Part shown: piece by piece, positions 7,743-16,593 of the stretch | How the letters are laid out: each line of letters starts with the position of its first letter | Position numbering within the stretch: the first letter of the stretch is position 1 | Program-made: the position numbers and the translations under genes | Assembly: GCF_014201115.1 (NCBI RefSeq) | Contig: NZ_JACHDO010000001.1 | Location: 7,006,001 to 7,070,000 of the forward strand | From: Nocardiopsis metallicus | GTDB taxonomy: Bacteria > Actinomycetota > Actinomycetes > Streptosporangiales > Streptosporangiaceae | Length of the DNA: 64,000 nucleotides | Reading direction: 5' to 3' | Notes under the pieces: generated by a model | What the model was told of the DNA's origin: nothing | Seen by the model: the letters and a program-made list of their open reading frames with translations, nothing else | The model's database searches: none

Positions 7743-8342
7743 TCAGTCCCCCCGGTAGCGCTGCTCGCGCCACGGGTCGCCGTAGTCGTGGTACCCGGCC
7801 TGCTCCCAGAACCCGGGCTCGTCGTCGGGCAGCAGGGTCAGGCCTTTCACCCATTTGGCGGACTTCCAGAAGTACAGGTGCGGGACGATCAGGCGGGCCG
7901 GGCCCCCGTGCTCGGGCGCCAGGGGCTCGCCGTCGAAGGTGTGGGCGATCCAGGCCTGCCCGTCGGTGAGGTCCTGCAGGGGCAGGTTGGTGGTGTAGCC
8001 GCCGTAGCAGTGGGCCAGGGCATAGTCGGCGGTGGTCTCCACGTCCTCCAGCAGAGTGTCCAGGCAGACCCCGACCCAGTCGGTGTCGAGTCTGGACCAG
8101 CGCGTGACGCAGTGGATGTCCACGTGCGGTCTCTCCTGGGGCAGGGCCATGAATTCGTTCCAGGTCCACTGGTGGCGGGCTCCGGTCTCGGTGGTGACCG
8201 TGAAGGTCCAGGTCGCGGTGTCGACCCGGGGTGTGGGGCCCACGGTCAGGACCGGGAAGTCGTGGGTCTCGTACTGGCCGGGCGGAACGCGGGTGGGGTC
8301 TCCGCCTCGTCGTCCGTGGAATCCCCTGGTGATGAGGTTCAT
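7743..8342 (-). CDS. Sulfite-oxidase-fold molybdopterin oxidoreductase
   Basis: This 199-residue protein of the sulfite oxidase/YedY (MsrP) superfamily has only the catalytic domain. The predicted Mo-ligating cysteine is Cys78 in DIHCVTRWS. The downstream GGYTTNLPL, HGGPARLIVPHLYFWKSAKWVKGL and WEQAGYHDYGDPWREQRY blocks are typical of short actinobacterial members. No Tat signal or membrane segment is seen, so it appears cytoplasmic, unlike MsrP. ATG 8342 follows GAGGACAGGC. It is the first gene of the operon with the flavin reductase and DUF6510. The physiological substrate is unknown. Confidence 0.82.
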   Translation of the reverse strand: MNLITRGFHGRRGGDPTRVPPGQYETHDFPVLTVGPTPRVDTATWTFTVTTETGARHQWTWNEFMALPQERPHVDIHCVTRWSRLDTDWVGVCLDTLLEDVETTADYALAHCYGGYTTNLPLQDLTDGQAWIAHTFDGEPLAPEHGGPARLIVPHLYFWKSAKWVKGLTLLPDDEPGFWEQAGYHDYGDPWREQRYRGD

Positions 8343-8668
8343 GCCTGTCCTCGGTAGGTGGTGGTCGCGATGCCCTGGCACTTACCCGGGCGCCGCGGAC
8401 GCTAGGGGAGGAACCTGGTAAAGGAGAGGAAACTCGGATGGCCCACGCAGCGCTGAGCGCTGCCTCCTGGCCCTGCTTGCGTCAAGTCTCGGTCGGGCCG
8501 GTTTTCGTCGAACCCTTCCTGATTACGTCTTGGCGGGGATCGAGTCGACGACCGGCCGCGGAATCTGCGCAGCGCGGATGAAGAACGTGGCCTGAGTCCA
8601 GCGGACCCAGACGACCAGGGAGCGATCCGTCCGACCCCGTACGAGGCCGGACGGAGAGACGGGGAGAG
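8343..8668. other. Intergenic region with small hairpin
   Basis: This 326-nt divergent spacer holds no convincing gene. GCAGCGC-TGA-GCGCTGC (8447-8463) is a perfect 7-bp hairpin with a 3-nt loop. It presumably carries the promoters of the molybdoenzyme operon and of the frameshifted hydrolase, but no clear -35/-10 pair was found. Confidence 0.4.
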
Positions 8669-9699
8669 GTGTCCGAGGAGAAGGTGGTCCTGGAGCAGGC
8701 CGCCCAGGAGTTCGCCGACGCCAATGCCAACCCGCCCTTCATCCACGAACTCCCGCCTGAGCAGGGGCGGGAGACCCTGGAGGGTGTGCAGGGCGGTGAC
8801 GGGGTGTCCAAGCCCGAGATCACCGAGGAGTGGATCACCGTGGAGGGAGGGCCCACCGGGCAGGCGCCGACGCGGATCGTGCGCCCGGCCGGCGCCACCG
8901 GGGTCCTGCCGGTCGTCTTCCACATCCACGGCGCCGGCCGGGTGTTCGGCAGCGCCAACACCCACGACCGGCTCGTGCGGGAACTGGCCGTGCGCACCGG
9001 TGCCGCGGTGGTCTTCCCCGAGTACGACCTGGCCCCGGAAGCCAAGTACCCCACCGCGATCGAACAGAACTACGCGGTCGCCCAGTGGGTGGTGCGCCAC
9101 GGCGCGGAAGAGAACCTGGACGGCACGCGCGTCGCGGTGAGCGGCGACTCGGTGGGCGGCAACATGGCTGCGGTGTTGGCGCTGATGGCCAAGGACCGCG
9201 GTGACGTCGAGCTCAAGGGGCAGGCGTTGTTCTACCCGGTGACCAACGCCGATTTCGACACCGACTCCTACCACCAGTTCGCCACCGGGTACTTCCTGAA
9301 CCGGGACGGCATGATGTGGTTCTGGGACCAGTACACCACCGACGACCAGTACACCACCGACCCCGAACAGCGGGCGGAGGTCTACGCCTCGCCGCTGCGG
9401 GCCTCCCCGGAGGAACTGCGCGGGCTGCCCCCGGCGATCGTGCTCAACGGTGAGGCGGATGTGCTGCGTGACGAGGGTGAGGCGTACGCGCGCAAGATGC
9501 GTGAGGCGGGGGTGCCGGTGACGGCGGTCCGCTTCCAGGGATGATCCACGACTTCATGATGGTGGACAGTATGCGTGACACCCACGCCAACCAGGCGGCG
9601 CTGCTGCTGGCCGCTGACTTCCTGGCCAACGTGCTGGGTACCCGGTCCGCCGTCCCACGGCAGCAGGCGGGGCAGCGGGCCAGGCAGGGCGTGCGTTAG
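8669..9699 (+). pseudogene. Alpha/beta hydrolase (HSL-type), frameshifted near the C-terminus
   Basis: The GTG at 8669 opens a 291-codon frame matching the hormone-sensitive-lipase-like hydrolases. It has an oxyanion motif HIHGAGRVFG (usual HGGG is degenerate), nucleophile elbow GDSVGGN and acidic-residue region GEADVLRDEG. It stops with TGA right after AVRFQG. The missing end continues in another frame from ATG 9541: MIHDFMMVDSMRDTH then NQAALLLAADFLANVLG to TAG 9697-9699. That tail contains the expected catalytic His. One base appears to be lost near 9540 (CAGGGATGATC). The gene is therefore inactive, a sequencing error, or read through by reinitiation on the overlapping ATGA. The altered oxyanion motif favours decay. 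Confidence 0.8.
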
Positions 9700-9939
9700 C
9701 CCGCACCCGGCCAGGGCCGGGCGAGCCGGGCAGGACAGGATGCGGGGCGGGACCCGCGGGGGTTCCGCCCCCGTGTGTGCCAGGGTGTGATCCGTGCCAT
9801 CACGGTCGCGTCGCGGATGCGCGTTCACAGGTCGTGTCCGAGGCTGTTTCGCAACGGTGACCTGGCCCCCGGAACCCGCGGACGGGGCCGTACGTTACTT
9901 TGTGGGCAGCAAACCACGCGTGAAAGGCCTTTACTAGAC

Positions 9940-10842
9940 ATGCGGATGCGGAGTTCCAACCCCGTCCTCAAGCGGGCGCTACAGCAGCAGTCCGGACCTC
10001 AGCAGGGCTATGGGCAGCAGGGTTACGGACAGCCCTACCCGCAGCAGCCCTACCCCCAGCAGGGTTACGGTCAGCCGGGTTACCCGCAGCAGGGTTACCC
10101 CCAGCCGGGTTACCCGCAGCAGGCGGCGGCCGACCAGCCCATGACCATCGACGACGTCGTCGTGCGCACGGGTATGACCCTGGGCGCCGTCGCGATCGTC
10201 GGTGTCATCAACTACTTCCTCTTCATGAGCAACCCCGCCCTCGGCATGGGTCTCATGTTCGTCGGCATGATCGGCGGGCTCATCCTGGGCCTGGTGATCG
10301 CGTTCAAGCAGATGACCAGCCCGGTCGCCATCCTGATCTACGCGGCCCTGCAGGGTCTGCTGGTCGGCGGCCTCTCGGCTCTGCTCGGCAGCATGCTGTC
10401 GGCGCAGCTGGGTGACGCCTCGGCGGGCACCTCGCTGGTCACGCAGGCCGTGATCGGTACGGTCGCGGTCTTCGGTGTGATGCTGGCGCTGTACAAGTAC
10501 CGCATCATCAAGGTGACCGACGGCTTCGTGAAGGCCGTCTCGTACGCCGTCCTGGGCGCCGCCGCCCTGATGCTGATCAACTTCGTGCTCAGCTTCTTCA
10601 TCGCCGGCGGCATGGGCCTGCGCGAGCCGACCTGGCTGGGCCTGGGCGTCGGCATCGTTTTCGTGGTGCTGGCCGCCCTGACGCTGGCCATCGAGTTCCG
10701 CGGTATCGAGGAGGGCGTCGCCGCCGGCATCCCGAGCAACTTCGCCTGGCAGTTCGCCTTCGGCCTGACCGTCTCCCTGGTCTGGCTGTACATCGAGATC
10801 CTGCGTCTGCTCTGGCTGATCAAGACGATGTTCGCGGACTAG
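9940..10842 (+). CDS. Bax inhibitor-1/YccA-family membrane protein
   Basis: This 300-residue integral membrane protein has a cytoplasmic N-terminal tail (residues ~14-62) of QGYGQ/YPQQ/GYPQ repeats followed by six to seven hydrophobic helices. It matches the actinobacterial BaxI_1 family. Relatives are linked to ion homeostasis or membrane-stress tolerance, but no defined bacterial reaction is known. Translation can start at ATG 9940 or at ATG 9946 (MRSSNPVLKRAL, the usual family start). The only purine-rich site is GAAAGG at 9922-9927, which favours 9940. The gene stands alone and is followed by a strong hairpin. Confidence 0.85.
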   Translation: MRMRSSNPVLKRALQQQSGPQQGYGQQGYGQPYPQQPYPQQGYGQPGYPQQGYPQPGYPQQAAADQPMTIDDVVVRTGMTLGAVAIVGVINYFLFMSNPALGMGLMFVGMIGGLILGLVIAFKQMTSPVAILIYAALQGLLVGGLSALLGSMLSAQLGDASAGTSLVTQAVIGTVAVFGVMLALYKYRIIKVTDGFVKAVSYAVLGAAALMLINFVLSFFIAGGMGLREPTWLGLGVGIVFVVLAALTLAIEFRGIEEGVAAGIPSNFAWQFAFGLTVSLVWLYIEILRLLWLIKTMFAD

Positions 10843-10899
10843 TACCGCTGGTGCCGCTCAGGTACCTCCGCGCCCGCGTAGACACGTTCGGCGTGACGA

Positions 10900-10937
10900 G
10901 GGGCCGTCACCCGGGTTCTTCCCGGGGGCGGCCCCTT
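10900..10937 (+). terminator. Terminator after the Bax-inhibitor gene
   Basis: An outer stem GGGGCCG/CGGCCCC encloses an inner CCCGGG/CCCGGG stem with loop TTCTT, starting about 58 nt after the stop. It lies between convergent genes and may work in both directions. Confidence 0.7.
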
Positions 10938-10977
10938 CGCCGTGCCCGGAGTGCGGGCACTGAGGTGTCAGGGCGGG

Positions 10978-11229
10978 TCAGACGGTCTCTCGGCGCGGTG
11001 TCGGGATGGAGCGGTTCCTGCGACGACGGTCGTATTCGGTGACGATGGCCTGGGCGTAGCCATGGGTGAGGTCGAACTCGTCAGCGAGCCAGTACGACCG
11101 GTCCGTGGGGCGCAGCAGGCCCGGTCCCTTGTCGAGCGAGTCGAACCACTCGTGGAGTCCTCGGCCGGTCACGGCCGGGATGCGTTCGATGAGCTTTGCG
11201 TGGATCTCCGGCGAGTGGGTTACCGACAT
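10978..11229 (-). CDS. DUF4287 domain protein
   Basis: This 83-residue protein has the DUF4287 pattern: a conserved helix HAKLIERIPAVTGRGLHEWF, then LADEFDLTHGYAQAIVTEYDRRRR. Family members are small cytoplasmic proteins of unknown function. ATG 11229 is preceded by GGAGGTGCCT, an ideal ribosome site, which decides it over the upstream in-frame ATG at 11262. It has no operon partner: the next gene on the strand starts beyond the terminator at 11378. Confidence 0.75.
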   Translation of the reverse strand: MSVTHSPEIHAKLIERIPAVTGRGLHEWFDSLDKGPGLLRPTDRSYWLADEFDLTHGYAQAIVTEYDRRRRNRSIPTPRRETV

Positions 11230-11377
11230 AGGCACCTCCGCAGTGCGTTGGGCGTGTGGCACTTACCTGCGACCCTGCATCAGGATCACGGTTTGGACAA
11301 GCCCTGGCCGCCAGCTTTTACCTTGCGGGTGCGCGAACGTTTCCCTGCGGGACGTTCATAGGTGTCTCGAACATGAC

Positions 11378-11411
11378 AAAAGGGGCTCCGGGTGGGAGTC
11401 CGAAGCCCCTT
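11378..11411 (-). terminator. Rho-independent terminator of the thiolase gene
   Basis: Read on the minus strand, AGGGGCT (11410-11404) and AGCCCCT (11387-11381) form the stem, with TCCGGG-rich pairing inside, followed by TTTT (11381-11378). It lies 46 nt past the thiolase stop. It is one of the few terminators here with a real T-tract. Confidence 0.75.
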
Positions 11412-11456
11412 CGCGGCCTGGGACGCAGGCGGACCGAGAGTCAGCTCAGGCGCTGC

Positions 11457-12677
11457 CTAGCTCAGACGCTCGAAGATGGCCGCCATGCCCTGGCCGCCGC
11501 CGACGCACATGGTCTCCAGGCCGAAGGTCTTGTCGTGGAACTGGAGGCCGTTGATCAGCGTGCCGGTGATGCGCGCGCCGGTGCTGCCGAACGGGTGGCC
11601 GACGGCGATGCCGCCGCCGTTGACGTTCAGCTGGCTGTCGACGTCGATGCCCAGCTGGTCGGCGGAGGGCAGCACCTGGGCGGCGAAGGCCTCGTTGATC
11701 TCGGCCAGGTCGATGTCGCCGATCGCCATGTTGGCGCGGGCCAGGGCCTGCTTGGAGGCCTCGACCGGGCCCAGGCCCATGATCTCCGGGCTCAGGCCGG
11801 TCACGCCGGTGGAGACGATGCGGGCCAGCGGGGTGATGCCCAGCTGCTTGGCCTTGGTGTCGCTCATGACGACCAGCGCGGAGGCGCCGTCGTTGAGCGG
11901 GCAGGCGTTGCCCGCGGTGACCGTGCCGTCGGGGCGGAACACCGGCTTGAGCTGCGAGACCTTCTCATAGGTGGTGCCGCGGCGGATGCCGTCGTCGGTG
12001 CTGACCACGGTGCCGTCGGGCAGGGTCACCGGGGTGATCTCGCGCTCCCAGAAGCCGTTGTCCAGCGACTTCTCGGCGAGGTTCTGCGAGCGGACGGCGA
12101 ACTCGTCCTGGCGCTGACGGGAGACGCCGGTGATCTCGGCGACGTTCTCCGCGGTCTGGCCCATCTCGATGTAGGCGTCGGGCAGGTTCCCGGCTTCGCG
12201 GGGGTCGGTCCAGGTGCCCTGGCCGCCCTCCTTGCGCTTCTCGGTGCGCGCCGTGGCGTCGGCGAAGAGCGGGTTCTGGTTCTGCGGGTTGTCGCTGCTG
12301 CCGTTGACGAAGCGGCTGACGGTCTCCACGCCGGCGGAGACGAACACGTCGCCCTCGCCCGCCTTGATGGCGTGGTAGGCCATCCGGGTGGTCTGCAGGG
12401 AGGAGGAGCAGTACCGGGTGACGGTGGTGCCCGGGACGGTGTCCAGGCCGAGCTGCACGGCGACGATGCGGGCCATGTTGAAGCCCTGGTCGCCGCCGGG
12501 GAGGCCGCAGCCGAGCATGAGGTCGTCGATGCTCTTCGGGTCGAGCTCGGGGACCTTGGCCAGGGCGGCGCCGACGATCTGGGTGGTCAGGTCGTCCGGG
12601 CGCAGGTCCTTGAGGGAGCCCTTGAAGGCTCGGCCGATCGGGGAGCGCGCGGTTGCGACGATGACTGCTTCGGGCAT
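11457..12677 (-). CDS. Acetyl-CoA C-acyltransferase (thiolase)
   Basis: This 406-residue thiolase has nucleophilic Cys90 in RYCSSSLQT, the NGGGIAVGHPFGSTGAR block with catalytic His, and a second active-site Cys in MCVGGGQGMA near the C-terminus. Such enzymes cleave 3-ketoacyl-CoA in beta-oxidation or condense acetyl-CoA. The sequence resembles FadA-type degradative thiolases, but no fadB, acyl-CoA dehydrogenase or hydratase gene is adjacent, so pathway assignment is open. ATG 12677 follows AAGGACGAAGAAC; the upstream ATG at 12701 would overlap that site. Confidence 0.92.
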   Translation of the reverse strand: MPEAVIVATARSPIGRAFKGSLKDLRPDDLTTQIVGAALAKVPELDPKSIDDLMLGCGLPGGDQGFNMARIVAVQLGLDTVPGTTVTRYCSSSLQTTRMAYHAIKAGEGDVFVSAGVETVSRFVNGSSDNPQNQNPLFADATARTEKRKEGGQGTWTDPREAGNLPDAYIEMGQTAENVAEITGVSRQRQDEFAVRSQNLAEKSLDNGFWEREITPVTLPDGTVVSTDDGIRRGTTYEKVSQLKPVFRPDGTVTAGNACPLNDGASALVVMSDTKAKQLGITPLARIVSTGVTGLSPEIMGLGPVEASKQALARANMAIGDIDLAEINEAFAAQVLPSADQLGIDVDSQLNVNGGGIAVGHPFGSTGARITGTLINGLQFHDKTFGLETMCVGGGQGMAAIFERLS

Positions 12678-12723
12678 GTTCTTCGTCCTTGTTCGGGGCA
12701 CGGCAAGACTTGTTACTGGCTAG

Positions 12724-13794
12724 TTAACCTGTCCGGCGGTTCCCGGCGCCACCCGGGGTCGGCCTTGGCGCGTCGTCGCTTTCACCGGACTCGGCGCTGC
12801 TCGGCGCGGTCGCGGGCCTGGGCCCGCCGCGCAGCCGGAAGGGGCCACGGATGAACGCGGCCCAGCTGCCGTGCTGCCCGGAGGGTGCCTGGTCAGCGGC
12901 GCGCGAGACCTCGGTTCCGGGGGTCTGCGCGGCCACCACGGCGGCGCGGTCCACGGGCAGGACCCCGGCCGTGCGCTCGCTCTCGTCGATTTCGGGGAGC
13001 AGTCCCAGGGCGGCGCAGACGGAGGGCAGGACGACGAACGCGGCCTGTGCGTACCCGCGAGCTGACGGATGGAATCGGTCGGGCCCGAACATGGAAACCG
13101 GGTCGGACCGAAAGTCCTCGGCCAGGACGTCGCTCAACGAGACCGTGCGTCCGCCCACCTCCGTCACCGCGATGGTCTGGGCGGCGGCCAGCTGCCGGGA
13201 GGCCCGCCGGGCCACCGAGCGCAGCGGCCAGCCGATGGGACGGACGGTGCCGAGGTCGGGGCAGGTGGCCACGACCACGGGGGTGCCCCGCTCGACCAGC
13301 CCCCGGGTGGCCTCCCGCAGCGCGGCCACGGCGTCGTTGGGGCGGATCCGGCGGATGACGTCGTTGGCACCGATGAAGATCACCGCCACGTCGTAGCGCT
13401 TCTCCGGGATGTGGCCCTCGCCGCGCTGGACCTGCGCCGCGAGGTCGGCCGAGGTCGCTCCGGGGGTGGCCGTGCAGCGCAGCCACACCGGGCGGTCCGC
13501 GGCCGCGGCGAGCCCCGCGGCCAGGTGCGCTCCGGGGGTCTGGCGGGACTCGGCCACCGCGAACCCGGCGGCAGTGGAGTCGCCGAGCATCAGCAGGCGC
13601 AGCGCAGGGCCCTCGCCGTCCCCGAAGGTGCCGTTGGCCCGCGGGCGCTTCCACTTCGTGTGCCCGATCGCGTTCTTGGCCAGTCGCGCCTGCAGATACA
13701 GGAGCGCGACGGTGCCCCCGCCCACGAGCGTGAGCCCGCCGCCGCCGAAGGCGGTGGCGGCGGCGATGCGTCGTGCTCGCGCGGCTCGCAGCAT
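12724..13794 (-). CDS. SGNH/GDSL-family hydrolase, membrane-anchored
   Basis: This 356-residue protein has an N-terminal hydrophobic segment (residues ~12-34), then the SGNH blocks: LLMLGDSTAAGF with nucleophile Ser73, a Gly in the TPGATSADL region, GANDVIRR with the oxyanion Asn, and DRFHPSARGY with Asp/His. The C-terminal ~100 residues are a low-complexity Pro/Arg/Ser tail. Esterase or lipase activity toward cell-envelope or extracellular esters is typical; the substrate is unknown. ATG 13794 follows GAGGGGGCACCG. It is divergent from the cystathionine beta-synthase gene, which is the usual neighbour in actinomycetes. Confidence 0.85.
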   Translation of the reverse strand: MLRAARARRIAAATAFGGGGLTLVGGGTVALLYLQARLAKNAIGHTKWKRPRANGTFGDGEGPALRLLMLGDSTAAGFAVAESRQTPGAHLAAGLAAAADRPVWLRCTATPGATSADLAAQVQRGEGHIPEKRYDVAVIFIGANDVIRRIRPNDAVAALREATRGLVERGTPVVVATCPDLGTVRPIGWPLRSVARRASRQLAAAQTIAVTEVGGRTVSLSDVLAEDFRSDPVSMFGPDRFHPSARGYAQAAFVVLPSVCAALGLLPEIDESERTAGVLPVDRAAVVAAQTPGTEVSRAADQAPSGQHGSWAAFIRGPFRLRGGPRPATAPSSAESGESDDAPRPTPGGAGNRRTG

Positions 13795-14114
13795 CGGTGC
13801 CCCCTCACCCCTCGAAGCGCCGGAAGACTCCCCATCGACGTTACCGGGGGGCCGCCCCGCGGTCACGCACCCCGACGGCACACAACCGGCGCCTCGGGGA
13901 CAGTCAACTCGAACGGCGCGGCGACCGCTTTCGGTCGGGGCCCCAGCACCGGTTCGGACCGGTCCACACCGCTTACGGGGGCGGCGAAGACGCTGGTTGG
14001 TGAGGTTAGAGTCAGAATGTGGGGGACCGGACCGGTCCTCACCTGCCTCGGGCGCACCGGGGAACCGACACCGGCGGGCCGAAGACCCGGTCGCCACTAT
14101 GCAAAGGAGCAAAG

Positions 14115-15482
14115 TTGCGGGTACACGACTCACTGATCGACCTGGTCGGGGACACCCCGTTGGTCCGTCTTCGGAAGGTCTCCGAGGGGTTGGCCCCGAC
14201 GATCCTGGCGAAGGTCGAGTACTTCAACCCGGGCGGCTCGGTCAAGGACCGGATCGCGCTGCGCATGGTCGAGGCCGCGGAGAAGAGCGGGGCGCTCCAG
14301 CCCGGCGGCACGATCGTCGAGCCCACCTCCGGTAACACCGGTATCGGCCTCGCGCTCGTGGCGCAGGAGAAGGGCTACCGCTGCGTCTTCGTCTGCCCGG
14401 ACAAGGTCGGACCGGACAAGCTCTCGGTGCTGCGCGCCTACGGCGCCGAGGTCGTGGTCTGCCCGACCACGGTCGCGCCCGAGCACCCCGAGTCCTACTA
14501 CTCGGTCTCCGACCGGCTGGCCGCGGAGATCCCCGGGGCCTGGAAGCCGAACCAGTACGAGAACGAGAACAACCCGGAGTCGCACTACCACTCCACGGGG
14601 CCGGAGATCTGGGACCAGACCGAGGGCCGCGTCACCCACTTCGTGGCGGGTATCGGCACCGGCGGAACCATCAGCGGTACCGGCCGCTACCTCAAGGAGG
14701 CCTCCAAGGGCTCCGTGCAGGTCGTGGGCGCCGACCCCGAGGGTTCGGTCTACTCGGGCGGCAGCGGGCGCCCGTACCTGGTCGAGGGCGTCGGCGAGGA
14801 CATCTGGCCGGGCACCTACGACACGGCGATCTGCGACGAGATCGTGGCGGTCAGCGACAAGGACTCGTTCCTGATGACCCGTCGTCTCGCCAAGGAAGAG
14901 GGCCTTCTCGTCGGCGGCTCCTGCGGCCTCGCGGTCGAGGCCGCCCTGCGTGTGGCCGCCGACGCCGGCCCCGACGACGTCATCGTCGTGCTGCTGCCCG
15001 ACGGCGGCCGCGGCTACCTCGGCAAGATCTTCAACGACGAGTGGATGGCCGACTACGGCTTCCTGTCCGCGGAGACCGAGGAGGCCACCGCCGGCCAGGT
15101 GCTGGGGGACAAGGAGGGCGAGATGCCCGACTTCGTGCACAGCCACCCGGACGAGACCGTCGGCACCGCCGTGGCGATCATGCGCGAGTACGGTGTCTCC
15201 CAGCTGCCCGTCATGAAGGAGGAGCCGCCGGTCATGGCGGCCGAGGTCGTCGGTTCCATCGCCGAGCGCGACCTCCTCGACGCCCTCTTCGACGGCCGGG
15301 CCGAGCTGGACGACCTCGTCGAGACCCACATGGGCAAGCCGCTCTCCACCGTCGGTACCGGTACCCCGGTGAGTGACTGCGTCCGCCTGCTGCGCACCTC
15401 CGGCGCCCTCGTCGTGCTGCGCGACGGCAAGCCGGTGGGCATTCTCACCAGGCAGGACCTGCTGGCCCACCTGTCGGGCTGA
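14115..15482 (+). CDS. cbs: Cystathionine beta-synthase
   Basis: This 455-residue PLP enzyme joins homocysteine and serine to cystathionine. The PLP lysine is Lys44 in GGSVKDR. EPTSGNTGIGL (substrate carboxylate loop) and GTGGTISGTGRYLKE (phosphate loop) are present. Two CBS regulatory domains follow from about residue 325 (PDFVHSHPDETVGTAVAIM; THMGKPLSTVGTGTPVSDCVRLL). The start is TTG 14115 behind AAAGGAG (14103-14109), giving the usual M-RVHDSLIDLVGDTPLVRL beginning. The longer ATG frame from 14019 lies in the divergent promoter. With metB downstream it forms the transsulfuration group. Confidence 0.92.
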   Translation: MRVHDSLIDLVGDTPLVRLRKVSEGLAPTILAKVEYFNPGGSVKDRIALRMVEAAEKSGALQPGGTIVEPTSGNTGIGLALVAQEKGYRCVFVCPDKVGPDKLSVLRAYGAEVVVCPTTVAPEHPESYYSVSDRLAAEIPGAWKPNQYENENNPESHYHSTGPEIWDQTEGRVTHFVAGIGTGGTISGTGRYLKEASKGSVQVVGADPEGSVYSGGSGRPYLVEGVGEDIWPGTYDTAICDEIVAVSDKDSFLMTRRLAKEEGLLVGGSCGLAVEAALRVAADAGPDDVIVVLLPDGGRGYLGKIFNDEWMADYGFLSAETEEATAGQVLGDKEGEMPDFVHSHPDETVGTAVAIMREYGVSQLPVMKEEPPVMAAEVVGSIAERDLLDALFDGRAELDDLVETHMGKPLSTVGTGTPVSDCVRLLRTSGALVVLRDGKPVGILTRQDLLAHLSG

Positions 15483-15626
15483 TCAAGCCCCCTCCCGGCC
15501 CCGGGCGGCACTCGAACCGAGCGCCGTTCGGGGCCCGGTGTTCGTGCACCGGACACCATGACGCATACTCGGACACTGCTAATGTTCGCGTCAGGATTTA
15601 CTGGCCGGTAATAAGTAGGTGCACCC

Positions 15627-16355
15627 GTGTCGCGGCTCCTGAACTGGATCATCCGCTCCGTCTGGTCGTATGCGCGGAGCCACGGAGAGATCCGCGCCGA
15701 CTCCAAGGCCGCCCGCAAGTTCGCGCGCTTCGGAGCCGGGTCTGCGATCGCCTTCCCCACCGCGACGCTCTACGGAGAGCCGTGGATCGAGATCGGCGTG
15801 CACACCGTTCTCGGCGGTGACATGACCCTGGCCGCCGGGATGGGCCCCGACTACGACCTCGGTGAGGGAACGGTCGTCCGTATCGGCTCCGGCTGCGCGA
15901 TCGGCCGCGGGTCACACATCGTCGCGCACCGCTCCGTGGATATCGGCGACCACGTCTACACGGGGCCGTACGTCTACATCACCGATCAGAACCACGCCTA
16001 CGCCAACACCGACATCCCCGTCGGCCTCCAGTGGCCCGTCGACGACCCGGTCAGCATCGGCGCGGGAAGCTGGCTCGGCGCCAACAGCGTCATCCTCCCC
16101 GGCGTCCACCTCGGCAGGAACTCCGTCGTCGCCGCCGGCACCGTCGTCCGTCCGGGCAAGTACCCCGACCACGCGGTCATCGCGGGCATCCCCGGCAAGG
16201 TGGTGCGCACCCACGACCCCGAACTCGGCTGGGACCCGCCCCTGCGCGAGACCGGAACGCCCACCCGCGTGCCCACCCCGGTCACTGGCCTGCCACCGCA
16301 TGCCCCCACCGAGCCCCCGGAGCCTGGCTCGCCCACGAGGTTCCCCCCGGCCTGA
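15627..16355 (+). CDS. Acyltransferase with left-handed beta-helix (hexapeptide) fold
   Basis: This 242-residue protein has hexapeptide repeats ([LIV]-G-x4) spanning ~60-190: GEGTVVRIGSGCAIGRGSHIVAHRSVDIGD, then ADDPVSIGAGSWLGANSVILPGVHLG with VIAGIPGKVVR at the end of the coil. This is the fold of serine- and sugar-acetyltransferases. The TDQNHAY loop is like that of maltose/galactoside-type acetyltransferases. The C-terminal ~45 residues are Pro/Thr-rich and non-conserved. The start is GTG 15627. The gene lies between cbs and metB, which suggests but does not prove a link with sulfur amino-acid metabolism (for example O-acetylation of an acceptor). Confidence 0.8.
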   Translation: MSRLLNWIIRSVWSYARSHGEIRADSKAARKFARFGAGSAIAFPTATLYGEPWIEIGVHTVLGGDMTLAAGMGPDYDLGEGTVVRIGSGCAIGRGSHIVAHRSVDIGDHVYTGPYVYITDQNHAYANTDIPVGLQWPVDDPVSIGAGSWLGANSVILPGVHLGRNSVVAAGTVVRPGKYPDHAVIAGIPGKVVRTHDPELGWDPPLRETGTPTRVPTPVTGLPPHAPTEPPEPGSPTRFPPA

Positions 16356-16399
16356 GAGCCCTGCTCCCCGGCGTGGCCGGCGTTCGGCCGCGCCTGACA

Positions 16400-16445
16400 G
16401 CAGAGGTCACTCCGTCAGGGGGCCATGGTTCCCCGGGACCTCTGC
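16400..16445 (+). terminator. Hairpin after the acyltransferase gene
   Basis: GCAGAGGTC (16400-16408) and GACCTCTGC (16437-16445) make a perfect 9-bp stem. The enclosed GGGGGCCATGGTTCCCC can pair again. It starts 45 nt past the stop. Confidence 0.6.
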
Positions 16446-16527
16446 GTTGCGTGCGGTAAACGGGGGGCCCACCCAGCGCAGGGGGCGGCTCAGCCGAGGC
16501 ACGAGGCGCAGCCCAGCCGGGACGCGG

Positions 16528-16593
16528 ACCCGTTGCCTGCCGGGGTGGTGGAGGGGGTGACCACATTCTGAGATGTGCCTGTTGGCAACGGGT
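16528..16593. promoter_or_regulatory. Inverted repeat and -10 region upstream of metB
   Basis: ACCCGTTGCC (16528-16537) and GGCAACGGGT (16584-16593) are perfect complements 46 nt apart. The spacer holds CACAT-TCTGAG-ATGTG. A -10-like TATTGT (16614-16619) ends 6 nt before the metB ATG, so the right arm abuts the expected -35 region. A split operator or a leader fold is possible. Confidence 0.45.

Noticed and set aside
11256..12854. 532-codon plus-strand frame opposite the thiolase
   Set aside because: Gly/Val/Ala/His-rich without domains; antisense shadow of a certain thiolase.
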